This document shows, piece by piece, positions 43,840 to 54,107 of a stretch of DNA of 64,000 nt; positions within the stretch are counted from its first letter, which is position 1; every line of letters starts with the position of its first letter. The DNA comes from Caldifarciminota bacterium. Lineage in GTDB: Bacteria; Hydrothermota; Tepidihabitantia; Tepidihabitantales; CAIPLT01. A model generated the notes under the pieces. The model worked only from the letters and a program-made list of their open reading frames with translations. It was not told the DNA's origin and ran no database searches. Made by a program: the position numbers and the translations under genes. The stretch spans positions 1 to 64,000 of the forward strand of contig CAIPLT010000009.1 of the NCBI GenBank assembly GCA_903865935.1, read 5' to 3'.

Positions 43840-46800
43840 ATGAATAAATTATTAATCGGACTTTTAGTAGTTGGACTATGTTTATCATTTGGACTCCAAT
43901 ATCAACCGCTCAGCAAGAATGAATCACCAAATGCAAGATATGAGCAACAACCGAATATTACTTACACAGCGAAAAATAATCCTGCGCCAGCATCAAACCG
44001 CGACAATATAATCTTTAGCGAATCTTTCACTGAAACGACTTTTCCTCCAACAGACTGGTCAGTGGTTCAAAATAATACCGGTACTCAGGGTGGATATAAC
44101 TGCTATTGGAGCAGATTTACTGAACCTGGTTATTTAGTCCATTCTAATCCAGCTGCCGCTGGTTTATGGTGGTCATATGGTCATCAGGACGAGTGGTTAA
44201 TCACATCAGAAATCAATTTAACTGGTTCATTAACTAATAATTACTATCTCCGATACTGGACTTATGGGTTTTTCGGCTCTAATGACAGCGACCATTATTA
44301 TACGAAAATATCGACGGATGGCGGTGTAACCTGGACAACCCTTTTTGACCTGTCTGAACAACCGGTGGGCTGGAATCGTTATGAAGAGCCAGTGGTGATT
44401 GATTTAAGTGCGTATGCTGATTCAAGTGTAAAAATTGCCTGGCAGATGCAAGATGGTCCGGCGGGCCGTGGTGCAAGTTATGTCTGGTTTGTTGATGACG
44501 TAGCAGTCAGTTATCCATATGCAACTGATATGGGTGTTGCCAATCTGCTGGACAGAAAACCAATTCCAATGGTAGTTGGTGAAACCGATACATTTTTTGT
44601 TCGCGTTTGTAATTTCGGAACCGATGCACAAAATGATGTTTCGGTAAAGATGGCCGCAAATGATGTGCTGGTAAATTCAACCACTGTTTCAATTACTGGT
44701 CTTGAGTTTACTGATATTTCATTTACCTGGACACCGGCTGTTTCTGGTGATTATACAGTGAAATTTTTTACTGAACTGACTGACGATGAAGATATGACCA
44801 ATGATACCTTAGTCAAAAGCATAACAATCTGTCCTGAGTTTCATCCAATCCCATATTCCAAAGACTTTAACGAAGACTGGGGACCATTTGGCAATAACCC
44901 GCCGTTCTGCGGCTGGCGTATTATTGATAATGGTGACGAAGCGGTGAAGAAATGGAATCGTAATGACTGGTTTAAAGGTTATATGACTAACCCTTCACGC
45001 GAAGTTGCGGTTGTGCGTTATGCACCAAGAGAACATCAGGATGAATGGTTAATCTCACCGCGATTAAACTGCTCAATTGACACGCAATATACTTTGAGTT
45101 TTTGGCATCAGTATGAAGGTTACAAGAATGCTGACCCGGATACCGGATATGTTTTAGTCAGCACAGACGGCGGAAATATTTGGACTGAAATTACCAAATA
45201 TGCGGGTGGTGTTAATGGTCTGGTTTCTTACGGTTATCAGATGCATAATATCACATCTTTGGTTGCTGGTGAAGCAGATGTCCGAATCGCTTATCGGTAT
45301 TTTGCTTATAATGCAGGCCGCTGGCAGATAGATGATTTTAATATGATGTACACGCCGACAATTGATGCAATGCCAATTGCAATTGATGTACCAACCTCAA
45401 TTATTCTCAACCAACCATTTAATGTCTCGGTCAAGATTAAGAATTCCGGCATGACAACTTTATCGCCGTCCTGGTATGTTTATCTGCAGATGCGGGATGA
45501 AAAAGATTCAGCATTGGTCACTACTGCACTTGACCCGGAATCAACACTGACATTCACATTCACCGATACGATTGCTGACCTTGATACATATCTACTTACT
45601 GCCTGGACTGCTTATCCCGGCGATGAATATCCGACCAATGATATTTTAACCAGAATGCTCAGAGCAACCGGCTGGGTGCAAATAGCAGATGTACCAATTC
45701 AAGCTCCACTCAATAAAGGTATTAAAGATGGCGGGGCATTGACTGTTTATGGAGATACAATCTTTGCTTTCCGTGGCGGTAATACGCGTGAGTTCTATGC
45801 TTATGACCCTGTAGTAAATACTTGGTTTGTTCGGGACTCAATTGCGTATGTTATAAAACTGAATGGAAAAGTCATCCCTAAGCGAGTAAAAGCCGGCGGT
45901 TCATTAGTTACATTTGGCGATAAAATCTATGCATTTAAAGGTGGCGGCGTAAATGAATTCTGGGCTTATTTGCCGGGACAGGATACCTGGATTAGAAAAA
46001 CTGATATGCCGATGTTTTATTATGATCCGACTAAGAAGACAAAGGTTAAAACTGGCGCAGCTTTAGTTGCGTATGATACTGTCATCTATGCTTTCAAAGG
46101 CGGTAATACTAAGGAATTCTGGATGTATATTCCATTCAGTGATACATGGGCTAGATGTTGTTCGCTGTCTACTCCTGATGGTAAAAAGATAAAAGCCGGT
46201 GGTGCATTGGTTGCTCTGGATGATATGATATATGCATTTGTCGGTGGCAATACGGTCCATTTTTATGCGTATTCTCCAATGACCAATACCTGGACACAGA
46301 AATACGATGCGGCATTTGATCCGAATCCGGCAAAACTTAGAAAGATAAAAGTCAAAGACGGCGGGTCATTAACCGCTTTGGACGGAAAAATCTATGGGTT
46401 CAAGGGTGGTAATAAACCGAACTTTGGCTATTACAATCCGACTGAAGATACCTGGTACACTCTGGAAGGAATTTCCGGTCTTAAGAAAGTGAAGCATGGC
46501 GGAGCATTGGTTGCGTATGACGGGAAAATCTACGCATTCAAGGGCGGTAATACCAGAGAATTCTGGTCTTATACTCCGCAGGCAGAGACTGCGATTATTC
46601 CTTTAAAACATTCTTTATTGACTGATAATTCAATTATGTCCGAAGGCAAATTAACTGTTTCTGATATCAACATCAATATTACACCAAACCCATTCAACAA
46701 ATTGACGACAATCAGTTATTCGGTTCCAATATCAGGTATGGTTACAATAAAGCTGTACAACGCAATGGGCAATCTGATTCAAACTCTGAGACACGAATAT

Positions 46801-46917
46801 CTCAATACCGGAACGTACAGAATGAATCTTTCGACTAAAGGCATTGCCAACGGAGTATACTTCTTACGTTATGAAGATGCTACTAATCAGACAGAAATAA
46901 AACTCATCGTCCAATAA
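43840..46917 (+). CDS. Large T9SS cargo protein with MAM-like domains and Kelch-like propeller
   Basis: The 1025-residue exported protein has a signal peptide (LLIGLLVVGLCLSFG), two jelly-roll/choice-of-anchor-J domains (about 60-225, FTETTFPPTDWSVVQNN, WSYGHQDEWLI; and about 335-510, HQDEWLISPRLNC), each followed by a CARDB-like Ig segment, then a Kelch-like propeller of about six blades (about 625-930; repeats of K-x-GGALVAYD-x-IYAFKGGNT-x-EFW-Y) and a T9SS type A domain (NITPNPFNKLTTISYSV, NGVYFLRYED). It shares the propeller-plus-tail with the 36052 protein. Likely a surface-exposed structural or binding protein. A long leader precedes it. Confidence 0.9.
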   Translation: MNKLLIGLLVVGLCLSFGLQYQPLSKNESPNARYEQQPNITYTAKNNPAPASNRDNIIFSESFTETTFPPTDWSVVQNNTGTQGGYNCYWSRFTEPGYLVHSNPAAAGLWWSYGHQDEWLITSEINLTGSLTNNYYLRYWTYGFFGSNDSDHYYTKISTDGGVTWTTLFDLSEQPVGWNRYEEPVVIDLSAYADSSVKIAWQMQDGPAGRGASYVWFVDDVAVSYPYATDMGVANLLDRKPIPMVVGETDTFFVRVCNFGTDAQNDVSVKMAANDVLVNSTTVSITGLEFTDISFTWTPAVSGDYTVKFFTELTDDEDMTNDTLVKSITICPEFHPIPYSKDFNEDWGPFGNNPPFCGWRIIDNGDEAVKKWNRNDWFKGYMTNPSREVAVVRYAPREHQDEWLISPRLNCSIDTQYTLSFWHQYEGYKNADPDTGYVLVSTDGGNIWTEITKYAGGVNGLVSYGYQMHNITSLVAGEADVRIAYRYFAYNAGRWQIDDFNMMYTPTIDAMPIAIDVPTSIILNQPFNVSVKIKNSGMTTLSPSWYVYLQMRDEKDSALVTTALDPESTLTFTFTDTIADLDTYLLTAWTAYPGDEYPTNDILTRMLRATGWVQIADVPIQAPLNKGIKDGGALTVYGDTIFAFRGGNTREFYAYDPVVNTWFVRDSIAYVIKLNGKVIPKRVKAGGSLVTFGDKIYAFKGGGVNEFWAYLPGQDTWIRKTDMPMFYYDPTKKTKVKTGAALVAYDTVIYAFKGGNTKEFWMYIPFSDTWARCCSLSTPDGKKIKAGGALVALDDMIYAFVGGNTVHFYAYSPMTNTWTQKYDAAFDPNPAKLRKIKVKDGGSLTALDGKIYGFKGGNKPNFGYYNPTEDTWYTLEGISGLKKVKHGGALVAYDGKIYAFKGGNTREFWSYTPQAETAIIPLKHSLLTDNSIMSEGKLTVSDININITPNPFNKLTTISYSVPISGMVTIKLYNAMGNLIQTLRHEYLNTGTYRMNLSTKGIANGVYFLRYEDATNQTEIKLIVQ

Positions 46918-46939
46918 TTATAAACAATAATTAACATCA

Positions 46940-46964
46940 GGGCGGGACATTGTCCCGCCCTTTT
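46940..46964. terminator. Intrinsic terminator of the 43840 gene
   Basis: GGGCGGGAC, loop ATT, GTCCCGCCC, then TTTT: a 9-bp GC-rich stem. Confidence 0.95.
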
Positions 46965-47028
46965 ATTTACAATACAATTTAAGTCATGCATGGTCTTGTT
47001 AATATATCCCGTTCATACAATAAAAAGT

Positions 47029-47055
47029 AAAAGGGCAGTTTAACTGCCCTTTTTT
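47029..47055. terminator. Terminator downstream of the small outer-membrane protein gene
   Basis: AAAAGGGCAG, loop TTTAA, CTGCCCTTTTTT: symmetric A/T runs make it functional in both directions. It lies just past the minus-strand gene stop at 47077. Confidence 0.9.
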
Positions 47056-47076
47056 GATTTTAAACAAGACAACCAA

Positions 47077-47559
47077 TTATTTAAATCTGATACCGCCTTT
47101 TATTGTAATAACATTATCGGTACTTGATGCGCCACTATAACTAAATGAATATAAATCGAGATCACCTTCAACAAAGGGGTAAAAGCGTGCTTCATTAAAT
47201 TTGAATTCGACACCGGCACCGGCTCTGAGATTAAAATATGTTGCACCACCGCCGGTTGTCAAGTTAATACCTGCCAAGCCATAAGGATTAAATGTTGAGG
47301 ATGGAAAGAACAGCATTAAATCGACTGGTGACATTGTTCCCACAGATATTTTAGTACTGCCAGAATGGAAACTTATTCTTGCCAGTTCAGACCGGATATA
47401 GAAATTGTTAACAACGTTAACAAGAGCGCTGCCATTAATAAAGAAATGATTGTCATTTTCAGCCAATACATAACCAGCACCGCCTTCGATTCCGACCGTC
47501 ATTGCATAGCTCAATGAAATAATACTGACAATACTTAATACTAATAGAACTTTTTTCAT
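47077..47559 (-). CDS. Small outer-membrane beta-barrel-like protein
   Basis: The 160-residue protein has a signal peptide (KKVLLVLSIVSIISLSYA) and then repeated amphipathic strands (GIEGGAGYVLAE, YFNLRAGAGVEFKFN, FYPFVEGDLDLYSF) ending in VITIKGGIRFK, as in small OmpA/OmpW-like barrels. I start at the ATG at 47559 because of the AGGAGG 6 nt upstream. The longer in-frame TTG at 47694 is the -35 element of the gene's own promoter. Function is unknown. Confidence 0.8.
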   Translation of the reverse strand: MKKVLLVLSIVSIISLSYAMTVGIEGGAGYVLAENDNHFFINGSALVNVVNNFYIRSELARISFHSGSTKISVGTMSPVDLMLFFPSSTFNPYGLAGINLTTGGGATYFNLRAGAGVEFKFNEARFYPFVEGDLDLYSFSYSGASSTDNVITIKGGIRFK

Positions 47560-47666
47560 ATTTCCTCCTAATATTAATTTATGTGTGATTAATGATAAAA
47601 TATTAGAAATTACCACCTCCTTCTTATTCGATAATTTTATATGAACTTTATCTATCATATATCTGA

Positions 47667-47694
47667 ATAATATACTAAACAAGTTTTGTGTCAA
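47667..47694 (-). promoter_or_regulatory. Promoter of the small outer-membrane protein gene
   Basis: Minus-strand TTGACA (47694-47689), 16-nt spacer, TATTAT (47672-47667). The leader is about 100 nt and contains a second, orphan AAGGAGG about 60 nt before the start codon. It is divergent from recA, with 29 bp between the two -35 elements. Confidence 0.75.
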
Positions 47695-47723
47695 GAGGTT
47701 GTGTTAATATTCAACGTTTTCTA

Positions 47724-47751
47724 TTGACTTTATCACAATACCATTTATACT
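47724..47751 (+). promoter_or_regulatory. Promoter of recA
   Basis: TTGACT (47724-47729), 16-nt spacer, TATACT (47746-47751), 27 nt before the ATG, with GAGGTG as Shine-Dalgarno site. I could not recognise a LexA operator shared with the lexA upstream region. Confidence 0.75.
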
Positions 47752-47778
47752 AACGCAGATTATTATGTGAGGTGAAAT

Positions 47779-48846
47779 ATGGCAGAAGAAGAAAAAATTA
47801 AAGCATTGAAAATGGCGATTTCGCAAGTTGAAAAGCAATTTGGCAAGGGAGCGGTGATGAGACTCGGAGAAACCGAAGCTCAAGTCAAAGCTGATGTTAT
47901 TCCAACCGGTTCAATCGGACTTGACCACGCTTTAGGTATTGGTGGAATTCCACGCGGACGGGTAAGCGAAATATTCGGACCAGAGGCTTCAGGTAAAACA
48001 ACTCTGACTTTACAAATCATTGCCGAAGTGCAGAAATTGGGCGGCACCGCGGTATTTATTGATGCGGAACACGCACTGGATGTCAAGTATGCGCAGGCAT
48101 TGGGAGTTAATTTAGAGAACTTATTTATTGCCCAGCCGGATACCGGCGAGCAGGCATTGGAAATTGCCGAGACTTTGACCCGCTCGGGCAGTCTTGATGT
48201 ATTTGTTATCGATTCGGTTGCCGCATTAGTGCCGCGGGCAGAAATCGAAGGCGAAATGGGCGATGCTTTTATTGGTATTCAAGCGCGATTGATGTCACAG
48301 GCTCTGCGCAAACTGTCCGCAGTCATCAGCAAGTCAAATACCTGCGCAATTTTCACTAACCAGCTGCGCCTAAAAATCGGTGTGATGTTTGGAAATCCGG
48401 AAACAACACCGGGTGGCTTGGCATTAAAATTCTACTCCAGTATCCGACTTGATATAAGGAGAATTGGGGCGCTGAAAAAGGGTGAAAGTGTAATCGGCAA
48501 TCGTACCCGGGTTAAAGTTGTCAAGAATAAATTAGCCCCGCCGTTCCGAGAGGCTGAATTTGATATTATCTACGGTAAGGGTATATCACGGATGGGTGAA
48601 ATAGTTGATTTTGGTGCGGAATATAATATTTTAGATAAATCCGGCACCTGGTATCAGTATGAGAACACAAAAATCGGGCAGGGACGCGACAGTGCAATTG
48701 AGTTCTTAGAGAAGAATAAAGATATTACAAAAAAGATTGAGAAGAAATTACACGAAGTGATGCTCGCTGGACCGCCCGTCGATAAAGAAGCACAAGGCGA
48801 AGAGACGCATGCGAGTCAATTTAAAACCGCAAAGAAAAAATCCTGA
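47779..48846 (+). CDS. recA: Recombinase RecA
   Basis: The 355-residue RecA has Walker [11 protein letters not shown] (about 68-77), [35 protein letters not shown] and the L2-region [13 protein letters not shown], with a Lys-rich C-terminal tail. It forms filaments on ssDNA for strand exchange and triggers LexA self-cleavage; lexA is present at 59.1 kb. Its last 38 nt overlap recX in another frame. Full length for the family. Confidence 0.98.
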   Translation: MAEEEKIKALKMAISQVEKQFGKGAVMRLGETEAQVKADVIPTGSIGLDHALGIGGIPRGRVSEIFGPEASGKTTLTLQIIAEVQKLGGTAVFIDAEHALDVKYAQALGVNLENLFIAQPDTGEQALEIAETLTRSGSLDVFVIDSVAALVPRAEIEGEMGDAFIGIQARLMSQALRKLSAVISKSNTCAIFTNQLRLKIGVMFGNPETTPGGLALKFYSSIRLDIRRIGALKKGESVIGNRTRVKVVKNKLAPPFREAEFDIIYGKGISRMGEIVDFGAEYNILDKSGTWYQYENTKIGQGRDSAIEFLEKNKDITKKIEKKLHEVMLAGPPVDKEAQGEETHASQFKTAKKKS

Positions 48847-49432
48847 GCGGACTTCAATATACATTAACGGCAGATATGCCCTCAGTGTTGATAAGGAGAC
48901 ACTATTACGTCTCGGTCTATATGAACAGCAGGAAATATCCAAAACCGAACTGGATACACTGATATATGATGCCGAAAAACAGAAAGTAAAAGATTATGCT
49001 TACCGGTTGCTCAAATATCGTATGCGGTCAAGAAAAGAGCTGGAAACACGCATGCAGCGCAAAGAATTTTCATCAATGATTATATCAGATGTAATAAAGG
49101 ATTTGGAAAATACCGGACTGATTAATGACGAGCAATTTGCCCGGGCATTCACATCCGACCGAATTAATCTCGGACTTAAAGGCAAAAGACTGATATTTGC
49201 CGAGCTCGTAAAAAAGGGTGTCGAGGTTTCTTTAATTAAACATGCGCTTAATAGCGTTGATGAAATAAAAGAACAAGATGCAATCAAAAGACTTGTAGAA
49301 AAATATACTAATCGGTATCGGAAATTACCGCTCTATGAAAAGAAACAGAAGTTATATGCATTATTGACACGACGCGGATTTTCATATCCAGTGATAAAAA
49401 ATGCTTTGAAAATAGAGGAAAATGAATCATAG
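48809..49432 (+). CDS. recX: RecA regulator RecX
   Basis: The 207-residue protein has the tandem three-helix RecX repeats: [96 protein letters not shown]. It binds RecA filaments and limits their activity. The start ATG lies inside recA (38-nt overlap), giving translational coupling and stoichiometric control, and the 3' end overlaps alaS by 11 nt. Confidence 0.93.
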   Translation: MRVNLKPQRKNPERTSIYINGRYALSVDKETLLRLGLYEQQEISKTELDTLIYDAEKQKVKDYAYRLLKYRMRSRKELETRMQRKEFSSMIISDVIKDLENTGLINDEQFARAFTSDRINLGLKGKRLIFAELVKKGVEVSLIKHALNSVDEIKEQDAIKRLVEKYTNRYRKLPLYEKKQKLYALLTRRGFSYPVIKNALKIEENES

Positions 49433-52055
49433 AGATATCAGACGGACATTTTTAGATTTCTACGCGCAACGGGACCATAAGATTATTGCCAGTTCTTCAT
49501 TAGTTCCAAAAGACGACCCGACTCTGCTCTTTACCAGCGCGGGCATGGTTCAGTTTAAACCATTCTTTGCTGGATCAGTACCGCTAACCTATCGCCGGGC
49601 AACAACGATTCAGAAATGTTTGCGGGCTACCGATTTAGAGCAAGTTGGAAAGTCTATAAAATATTGTACTTTCTTTGAGATGCTCGGTAACTTTTCATTT
49701 GGAGACTATTTCAAAAAAGAAGCGATTCCGTGGGCGTGGGAATATTTAACCCAGGTGGTTCAGTTGCCTAAAGAACGACTTTCGGTTTCAGTATATGAAG
49801 AAGATGACGAAGCATATAATATCTGGTCAAAAGATATCGGTTTAGAAGCAGGCAGAATTTTCAAGTTAGGGAAGAAAGATAATTTCTGGGGACCAGCTGG
49901 CACAGTCGGTGCATGCGGTCCGTGCTCGGAGATTTATTATGATTTGGGTGAAGAGTTTGGTTGCGGTAAACCAACCTGCGGACCAGGATGTGATTGTTTA
50001 AGATTTATTGAAATATATAATATTGTTTTCCCGCAATACGATATGCAATTAGATGGCACATTGTTGCCTTTGAAAAACCGCGGGATCGATACGGGAATGG
50101 GAATGGAGCGGTTGTGCATGGTTTCTCAGGAGAAAAAATCGATATTCGAAACTGATTTATTTGTGCCGATTGTAAAAGCGATTGGTAAAATCCTCAATTC
50201 ACCATTGAATGATAAAAATCGTCTCGCATATTATGCGGCAGCTGACCATTGCCGGGCATTGACCTTTGCAATTGGTGATGGTGCCATACCGTCGAATGAT
50301 GGCAGAGGATATATGCTGCGGTCAATTTTGCGCCGGGCATTGCTTTTTGCCTATAAGATTGGGATTGAAGAACCATTTTTATACCGCTTGAGCGGCGAGA
50401 TTATTGAGCAGATGCGCCAATGGTACCCTGAGTTTGTCCACAAACGCGAATCAATCGCCCTGATTATTAAATCCGAAGAGGAAAGGTTCTTGCGCACGAT
50501 TTCAGCGGGTCTTGTCCGATGGGAAGAGTTGTCTGAGCAGTATAAAGAAACGAAGATAATTCCGGGAGCAGAAATATTTAAACTGCACGATACTTTCGGG
50601 TTACCAGTCGAACTAGCTCAGGAATTAGCGACCGAGAATAAATTTATCCTTGATTTAGAAGGTTATGAAAAAGAAATGTCCGCTCAAAAAGAACGGTCAC
50701 GGAAAGTGGTGATTGACAGTAAAATAGCGATTTCCGAGTCAATGGAACAAGCTTTAGCCGAGCAGAACGAAGAATTCAGCGGATATGATAACGATGAGAT
50801 TGATACTATTCTTTTAATTTTTCAGAAAACCGCTGACGATATTTGGGAAGTATTATTGCAGGACCCGCCGTTTTATTCAGAAATGGGCGGTCAGATTGGT
50901 GACACGGGCAAAATTATCGGCAAAGATTTTGAACTGGAAGTTATCAATAGTTATTATAAAAACAAGCACCGCTGGTCAAAAGCTAAGCTCGTTAAAGGCG
51001 AATTAAACGAAGGGGCGTTTGTCGAAGACCCGATACCGGTACGTGCGATTATTAATCGAGAGCGACGACGGGAAATTGAGCGGGCACATACTGCTACTCA
51101 TTTATTACATTCGGCACTAAGAACGATTGTTGGTGATTATGTTAAGCAGGAAGGTTCATTGGTTGAACTTGGCAGGTTCCGTTTTGACTTTACCTGTCCA
51201 ACTCATCTTGCGAAAGAACAAATTTGTAAAGTTGAAGAGTTAGTTTATAGTAAGATTGTTGAAGATATTAAAGTTGAACATTTACGAAACGTGCCGATTA
51301 ACGAAGCTAAGGGAATGGGCGCGCTGGCATTCTTCGGTGAGGTTTATGGCGAGCGGGTCAATGTCTTGAAGATTGGTGATTTTTCTATCGAACTCTGTGG
51401 TGGAACACACTTGAGACGGACCGGTGAAATAGGTTCACTTAAAATTATCAGCGAGTCTGCGATTGCGGCTGGGATTCGACGAATCGAAGCATCAGTCGGT
51501 AAATTGGCTTATCAGCAAATTAAAAATGAACGTATCATACTTGATGAGTTAAATGATAAATTAGAGTCAAAAGATAGTTTATTAAACAGTAAAATTGACG
51601 GACTCTTCCTACACCAAAAAGAATTGGAGCGGAAAGTAGCCAGTTTAACTGCCAAGGTGATTGAATCGGAAATTGACAAGTTACTACAATCTGCGGAAAT
51701 TGTTTCAGAAATTAAAATCATCTTTATGAATTATGATTATCTCAAAATTGACGATTTTCGTATAATCGCAGATAAGATTCGGGAAAAAGAGAAAGAAAAT
51801 ATTTGTGGATTTCTGGTGGCAAGCAGTACCAGTGAAGAGCGAATTCGATATATTCTGTTTGTCAGTGATAATATCAAAGAAAAAATATCTGCCAGCGAAA
51901 TCGCACGAAATATCGGAAAGGTGATGGAAGGTGGCGGTGGTGGAAAACCGGATTTGGCTGAAGGCGGGGGCAAAAAAGACAAAGTTCAACTCGCATATGA
52001 AGCGCTTAAAAATATTATAAAAGATAAGTTTACACAACCAGTAGTGAATACCTAG
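49422..52055 (+). CDS. alaS: Alanyl-tRNA synthetase
   Basis: The 877-residue class II synthetase has RRTFLDFYAQRDHKIIASSSLVP, the aminoacylation core (LFTSAGMVQFKPFF, NRGIDTGMGMERL), a Cys-rich insertion GCGKPTCGPGCDC (about 182-195), the editing domain with HTATHLLHSAL and CGGTHLRRTGEIG, and a C-terminal oligomerisation domain ending in a Gly-rich segment (GGGGGKPDLAEGGG). It charges tRNA-Ala and clears Ser/Gly mischarging. It is coupled to recX by an 11-nt overlap; recA-recX-alaS is a common bacterial order. Confidence 0.97.
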   Translation: MNHRDIRRTFLDFYAQRDHKIIASSSLVPKDDPTLLFTSAGMVQFKPFFAGSVPLTYRRATTIQKCLRATDLEQVGKSIKYCTFFEMLGNFSFGDYFKKEAIPWAWEYLTQVVQLPKERLSVSVYEEDDEAYNIWSKDIGLEAGRIFKLGKKDNFWGPAGTVGACGPCSEIYYDLGEEFGCGKPTCGPGCDCLRFIEIYNIVFPQYDMQLDGTLLPLKNRGIDTGMGMERLCMVSQEKKSIFETDLFVPIVKAIGKILNSPLNDKNRLAYYAAADHCRALTFAIGDGAIPSNDGRGYMLRSILRRALLFAYKIGIEEPFLYRLSGEIIEQMRQWYPEFVHKRESIALIIKSEEERFLRTISAGLVRWEELSEQYKETKIIPGAEIFKLHDTFGLPVELAQELATENKFILDLEGYEKEMSAQKERSRKVVIDSKIAISESMEQALAEQNEEFSGYDNDEIDTILLIFQKTADDIWEVLLQDPPFYSEMGGQIGDTGKIIGKDFELEVINSYYKNKHRWSKAKLVKGELNEGAFVEDPIPVRAIINRERRREIERAHTATHLLHSALRTIVGDYVKQEGSLVELGRFRFDFTCPTHLAKEQICKVEELVYSKIVEDIKVEHLRNVPINEAKGMGALAFFGEVYGERVNVLKIGDFSIELCGGTHLRRTGEIGSLKIISESAIAAGIRRIEASVGKLAYQQIKNERIILDELNDKLESKDSLLNSKIDGLFLHQKELERKVASLTAKVIESEIDKLLQSAEIVSEIKIIFMNYDYLKIDDFRIIADKIREKEKENICGFLVASSTSEERIRYILFVSDNIKEKISASEIARNIGKVMEGGGGGKPDLAEGGGKKDKVQLAYEALKNIIKDKFTQPVVNT

Positions 52056-52069
52056 ACAGGGAGTTTTTA

Positions 52070-53047
52070 ATGAGAAACAAAGTAATTTTGTATATCACTA
52101 TTCTTGGTTTATGGTCAATCGCTAACGCAAGTATTACTAAAGAAATACCAACTTTATTCCCGGTAAAACAGAACGATAAATACGGTTATATTGATAACAG
52201 CGGCCGATTGATCATCAAACCTAAGTTTGACAATGCCTGGGATTTTTCCGATGGGTTCGCAGCAGTTTGCATTGATGACAAATGGGGTTATATTGATAAG
52301 ACCGGTAAATATATTATCAGCCCACAGTATGACTGGGCCGAAGATTTTTCGGAAGGCCTGGCAAAAGTAACAGCCGGAGATAAAACTTATTATATTGACC
52401 GAGCGAACAAGGTCGTTTTTAAGTCTCAATTCAGTGGGTCGGGATATTTTCACGAAGCACTCGCCTGGGTTAATATCGGCGATGACTATGGGTATATTGA
52501 TACCAAAGGTAAAAAAGTAATCAAAGCTAAATATGAATGGACTGGTGATTTTGTGGAGTGGCTGGGCGTGGTCAGAATAAAAGAGCAATATGGATATATC
52601 AATCGCAATGGCGATTATGTCATCGACCCGCAATACGACAATGCGGATAATTTTTCTGAGGATTTAGCGGCAGTTAAAAGCGGTGAAAAATATGGTTATA
52701 TAAATAAAAAGGGCAATATTGTTATAAAATTCCAGTTCAACGATGCGGGTAAGTTCATTAGTGGTTTAGCCAAAGTAAAGGTGAATGATTGGTGGGGTTT
52801 TATCGACAAGAATGGTGAGTATGTAATTAATCCGCAGTTTAGCTGGGTTGACGATTTTTCCGAAGGATATGCAGTAGCGAAAATCGGGGATAAGTACGGC
52901 TATATTGATATCCACGGGAAAAATGTCATTAATCCGAGATTTGACAATGCAACGGGTTTTATCGGTGGCGTGGCAAAAGTGGAAATCAATAAAAAATGGG
53001 GGTATATTGATAAAACCGGCAAGTTTATCTGGGAGCCGACGCAGTAG
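52070..53047 (+). CDS. WG-repeat protein (first of three)
   Basis: The 325-residue protein has a signal peptide (ILYITILGLWSIANA) followed by nine WG/KWG repeats of about 33 residues, each with (K)YGYID-x-x-G and an F-x-x-A-x-x-F-S-x-G-L/F-A-V core. It ends exactly in a repeat (WGYIDKTGKFIWEP). WG repeats form beta-propeller or solenoid-like binding modules of unknown ligand. No T9SS tail is present. It begins 14 nt after alaS with an AGGGAG site and could be read through from that operon. Confidence 0.9.
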   Translation: MRNKVILYITILGLWSIANASITKEIPTLFPVKQNDKYGYIDNSGRLIIKPKFDNAWDFSDGFAAVCIDDKWGYIDKTGKYIISPQYDWAEDFSEGLAKVTAGDKTYYIDRANKVVFKSQFSGSGYFHEALAWVNIGDDYGYIDTKGKKVIKAKYEWTGDFVEWLGVVRIKEQYGYINRNGDYVIDPQYDNADNFSEDLAAVKSGEKYGYINKKGNIVIKFQFNDAGKFISGLAKVKVNDWWGFIDKNGEYVINPQFSWVDDFSEGYAVAKIGDKYGYIDIHGKNVINPRFDNATGFIGGVAKVEINKKWGYIDKTGKFIWEPTQ

Positions 53048-53086
53048 TTAGATGTCAAACATTTAAAATTTATAAATGGAGAAAAA

Positions 53087-54106
53087 ATGATAAGGAGTAA
53101 CCTTATATTTTTGGTCGGGACGGCTTTAGTTGTAATGTTGTTCAGTCAAGCTTATGCCGACGATTTATTGGTATTTAAAACATACGAGAAAAGCGGTTAT
53201 ATAGACAAAGCCGGAAAAGTTATAATTCAAGCTAAATTCGATGAGACCCAGGATTTTTCCGAAGGATTGGGTGCGGTGAGAGCGGGAAGTTTTAATAACG
53301 GTAAATGGGGATATGTTGATGAAACCGGGAAATTGATTATTGATACGATCTATAATTTCGCTTCACAATTTTCACAAGGTTTAGCAATGGTTGGTAAAGA
53401 TGGTAAATTTGGATTTATTAATAAATCCGGTAAAGTTGCTATCCCTATAGAGTATAAACTTGGAAGTGTGGGAAACAATGGTTTTTCAGAAGGACGTGCA
53501 TTTGTTGGGAACGGTTTATGGTCTTATATATGTATAGACAGATATGGGAAACAAGTTGGTAATCGTAATTATTCCGACAATGGAATGTTTAGCGAAGGAT
53601 TAGTGCCAGTTAGTATTTGGGATACTACAGTTCATAAAACATTATATGGCTATATTGATACTAATGCTAATTTTGTAATAAATCCGCAATTTAATGGAGC
53701 AGAGAATTTTTCCGATGAATTTGCCGCAGTTAAGATAAACGACATATGGGGTTTTATTGACCGAACCGGTAAAATTGTAATTGAGCCGCAATATAACGCG
53801 GTAAATAAATTTTCTGAAGGTTTAGCACCAGTGAAAGTTAAAGGTAAGTTTGGGTTTATTGATAAAACCAATAAAATAGTAATTAGCCCAAAATTTGACT
53901 ATGTACTTTCTTTTTCTGATGGTCTTGCGGTCGCGAGGGATACGAATGGTATGTATGGTTATATTGATAAAGCAGGTAATTTTGTCATCAAAGCACAATT
54001 CACTGGAGCCAATCCGTTATCGGATGGAATCGCCAAAATCTGGCACGGTTATTTGATTGGTTATATTAACCAAAAAGGAGAATATCTTTACAACCCAATT
54101 AAGTAA
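53087..54106 (+). CDS. WG-repeat protein (second of three)
   Basis: The 339-residue paralogue of the neighbours has a signal peptide (to about residue 25, SQAYA) and about nine WG repeats, the middle ones irregular (WSYICIDRYGKQVGN). Unlike its sisters it ends GYINQKGEYLYNPIK rather than in the KFIW-type terminus. A relic of such a terminus follows in the spacer (54108-54155). It starts 39 nt after the first WG gene with a GGAG site. Confidence 0.88.
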   Translation: MIRSNLIFLVGTALVVMLFSQAYADDLLVFKTYEKSGYIDKAGKVIIQAKFDETQDFSEGLGAVRAGSFNNGKWGYVDETGKLIIDTIYNFASQFSQGLAMVGKDGKFGFINKSGKVAIPIEYKLGSVGNNGFSEGRAFVGNGLWSYICIDRYGKQVGNRNYSDNGMFSEGLVPVSIWDTTVHKTLYGYIDTNANFVINPQFNGAENFSDEFAAVKINDIWGFIDRTGKIVIEPQYNAVNKFSEGLAPVKVKGKFGFIDKTNKIVISPKFDYVLSFSDGLAVARDTNGMYGYIDKAGNFVIKAQFTGANPLSDGIAKIWHGYLIGYINQKGEYLYNPIK

Positions 54107-54107
54107 T

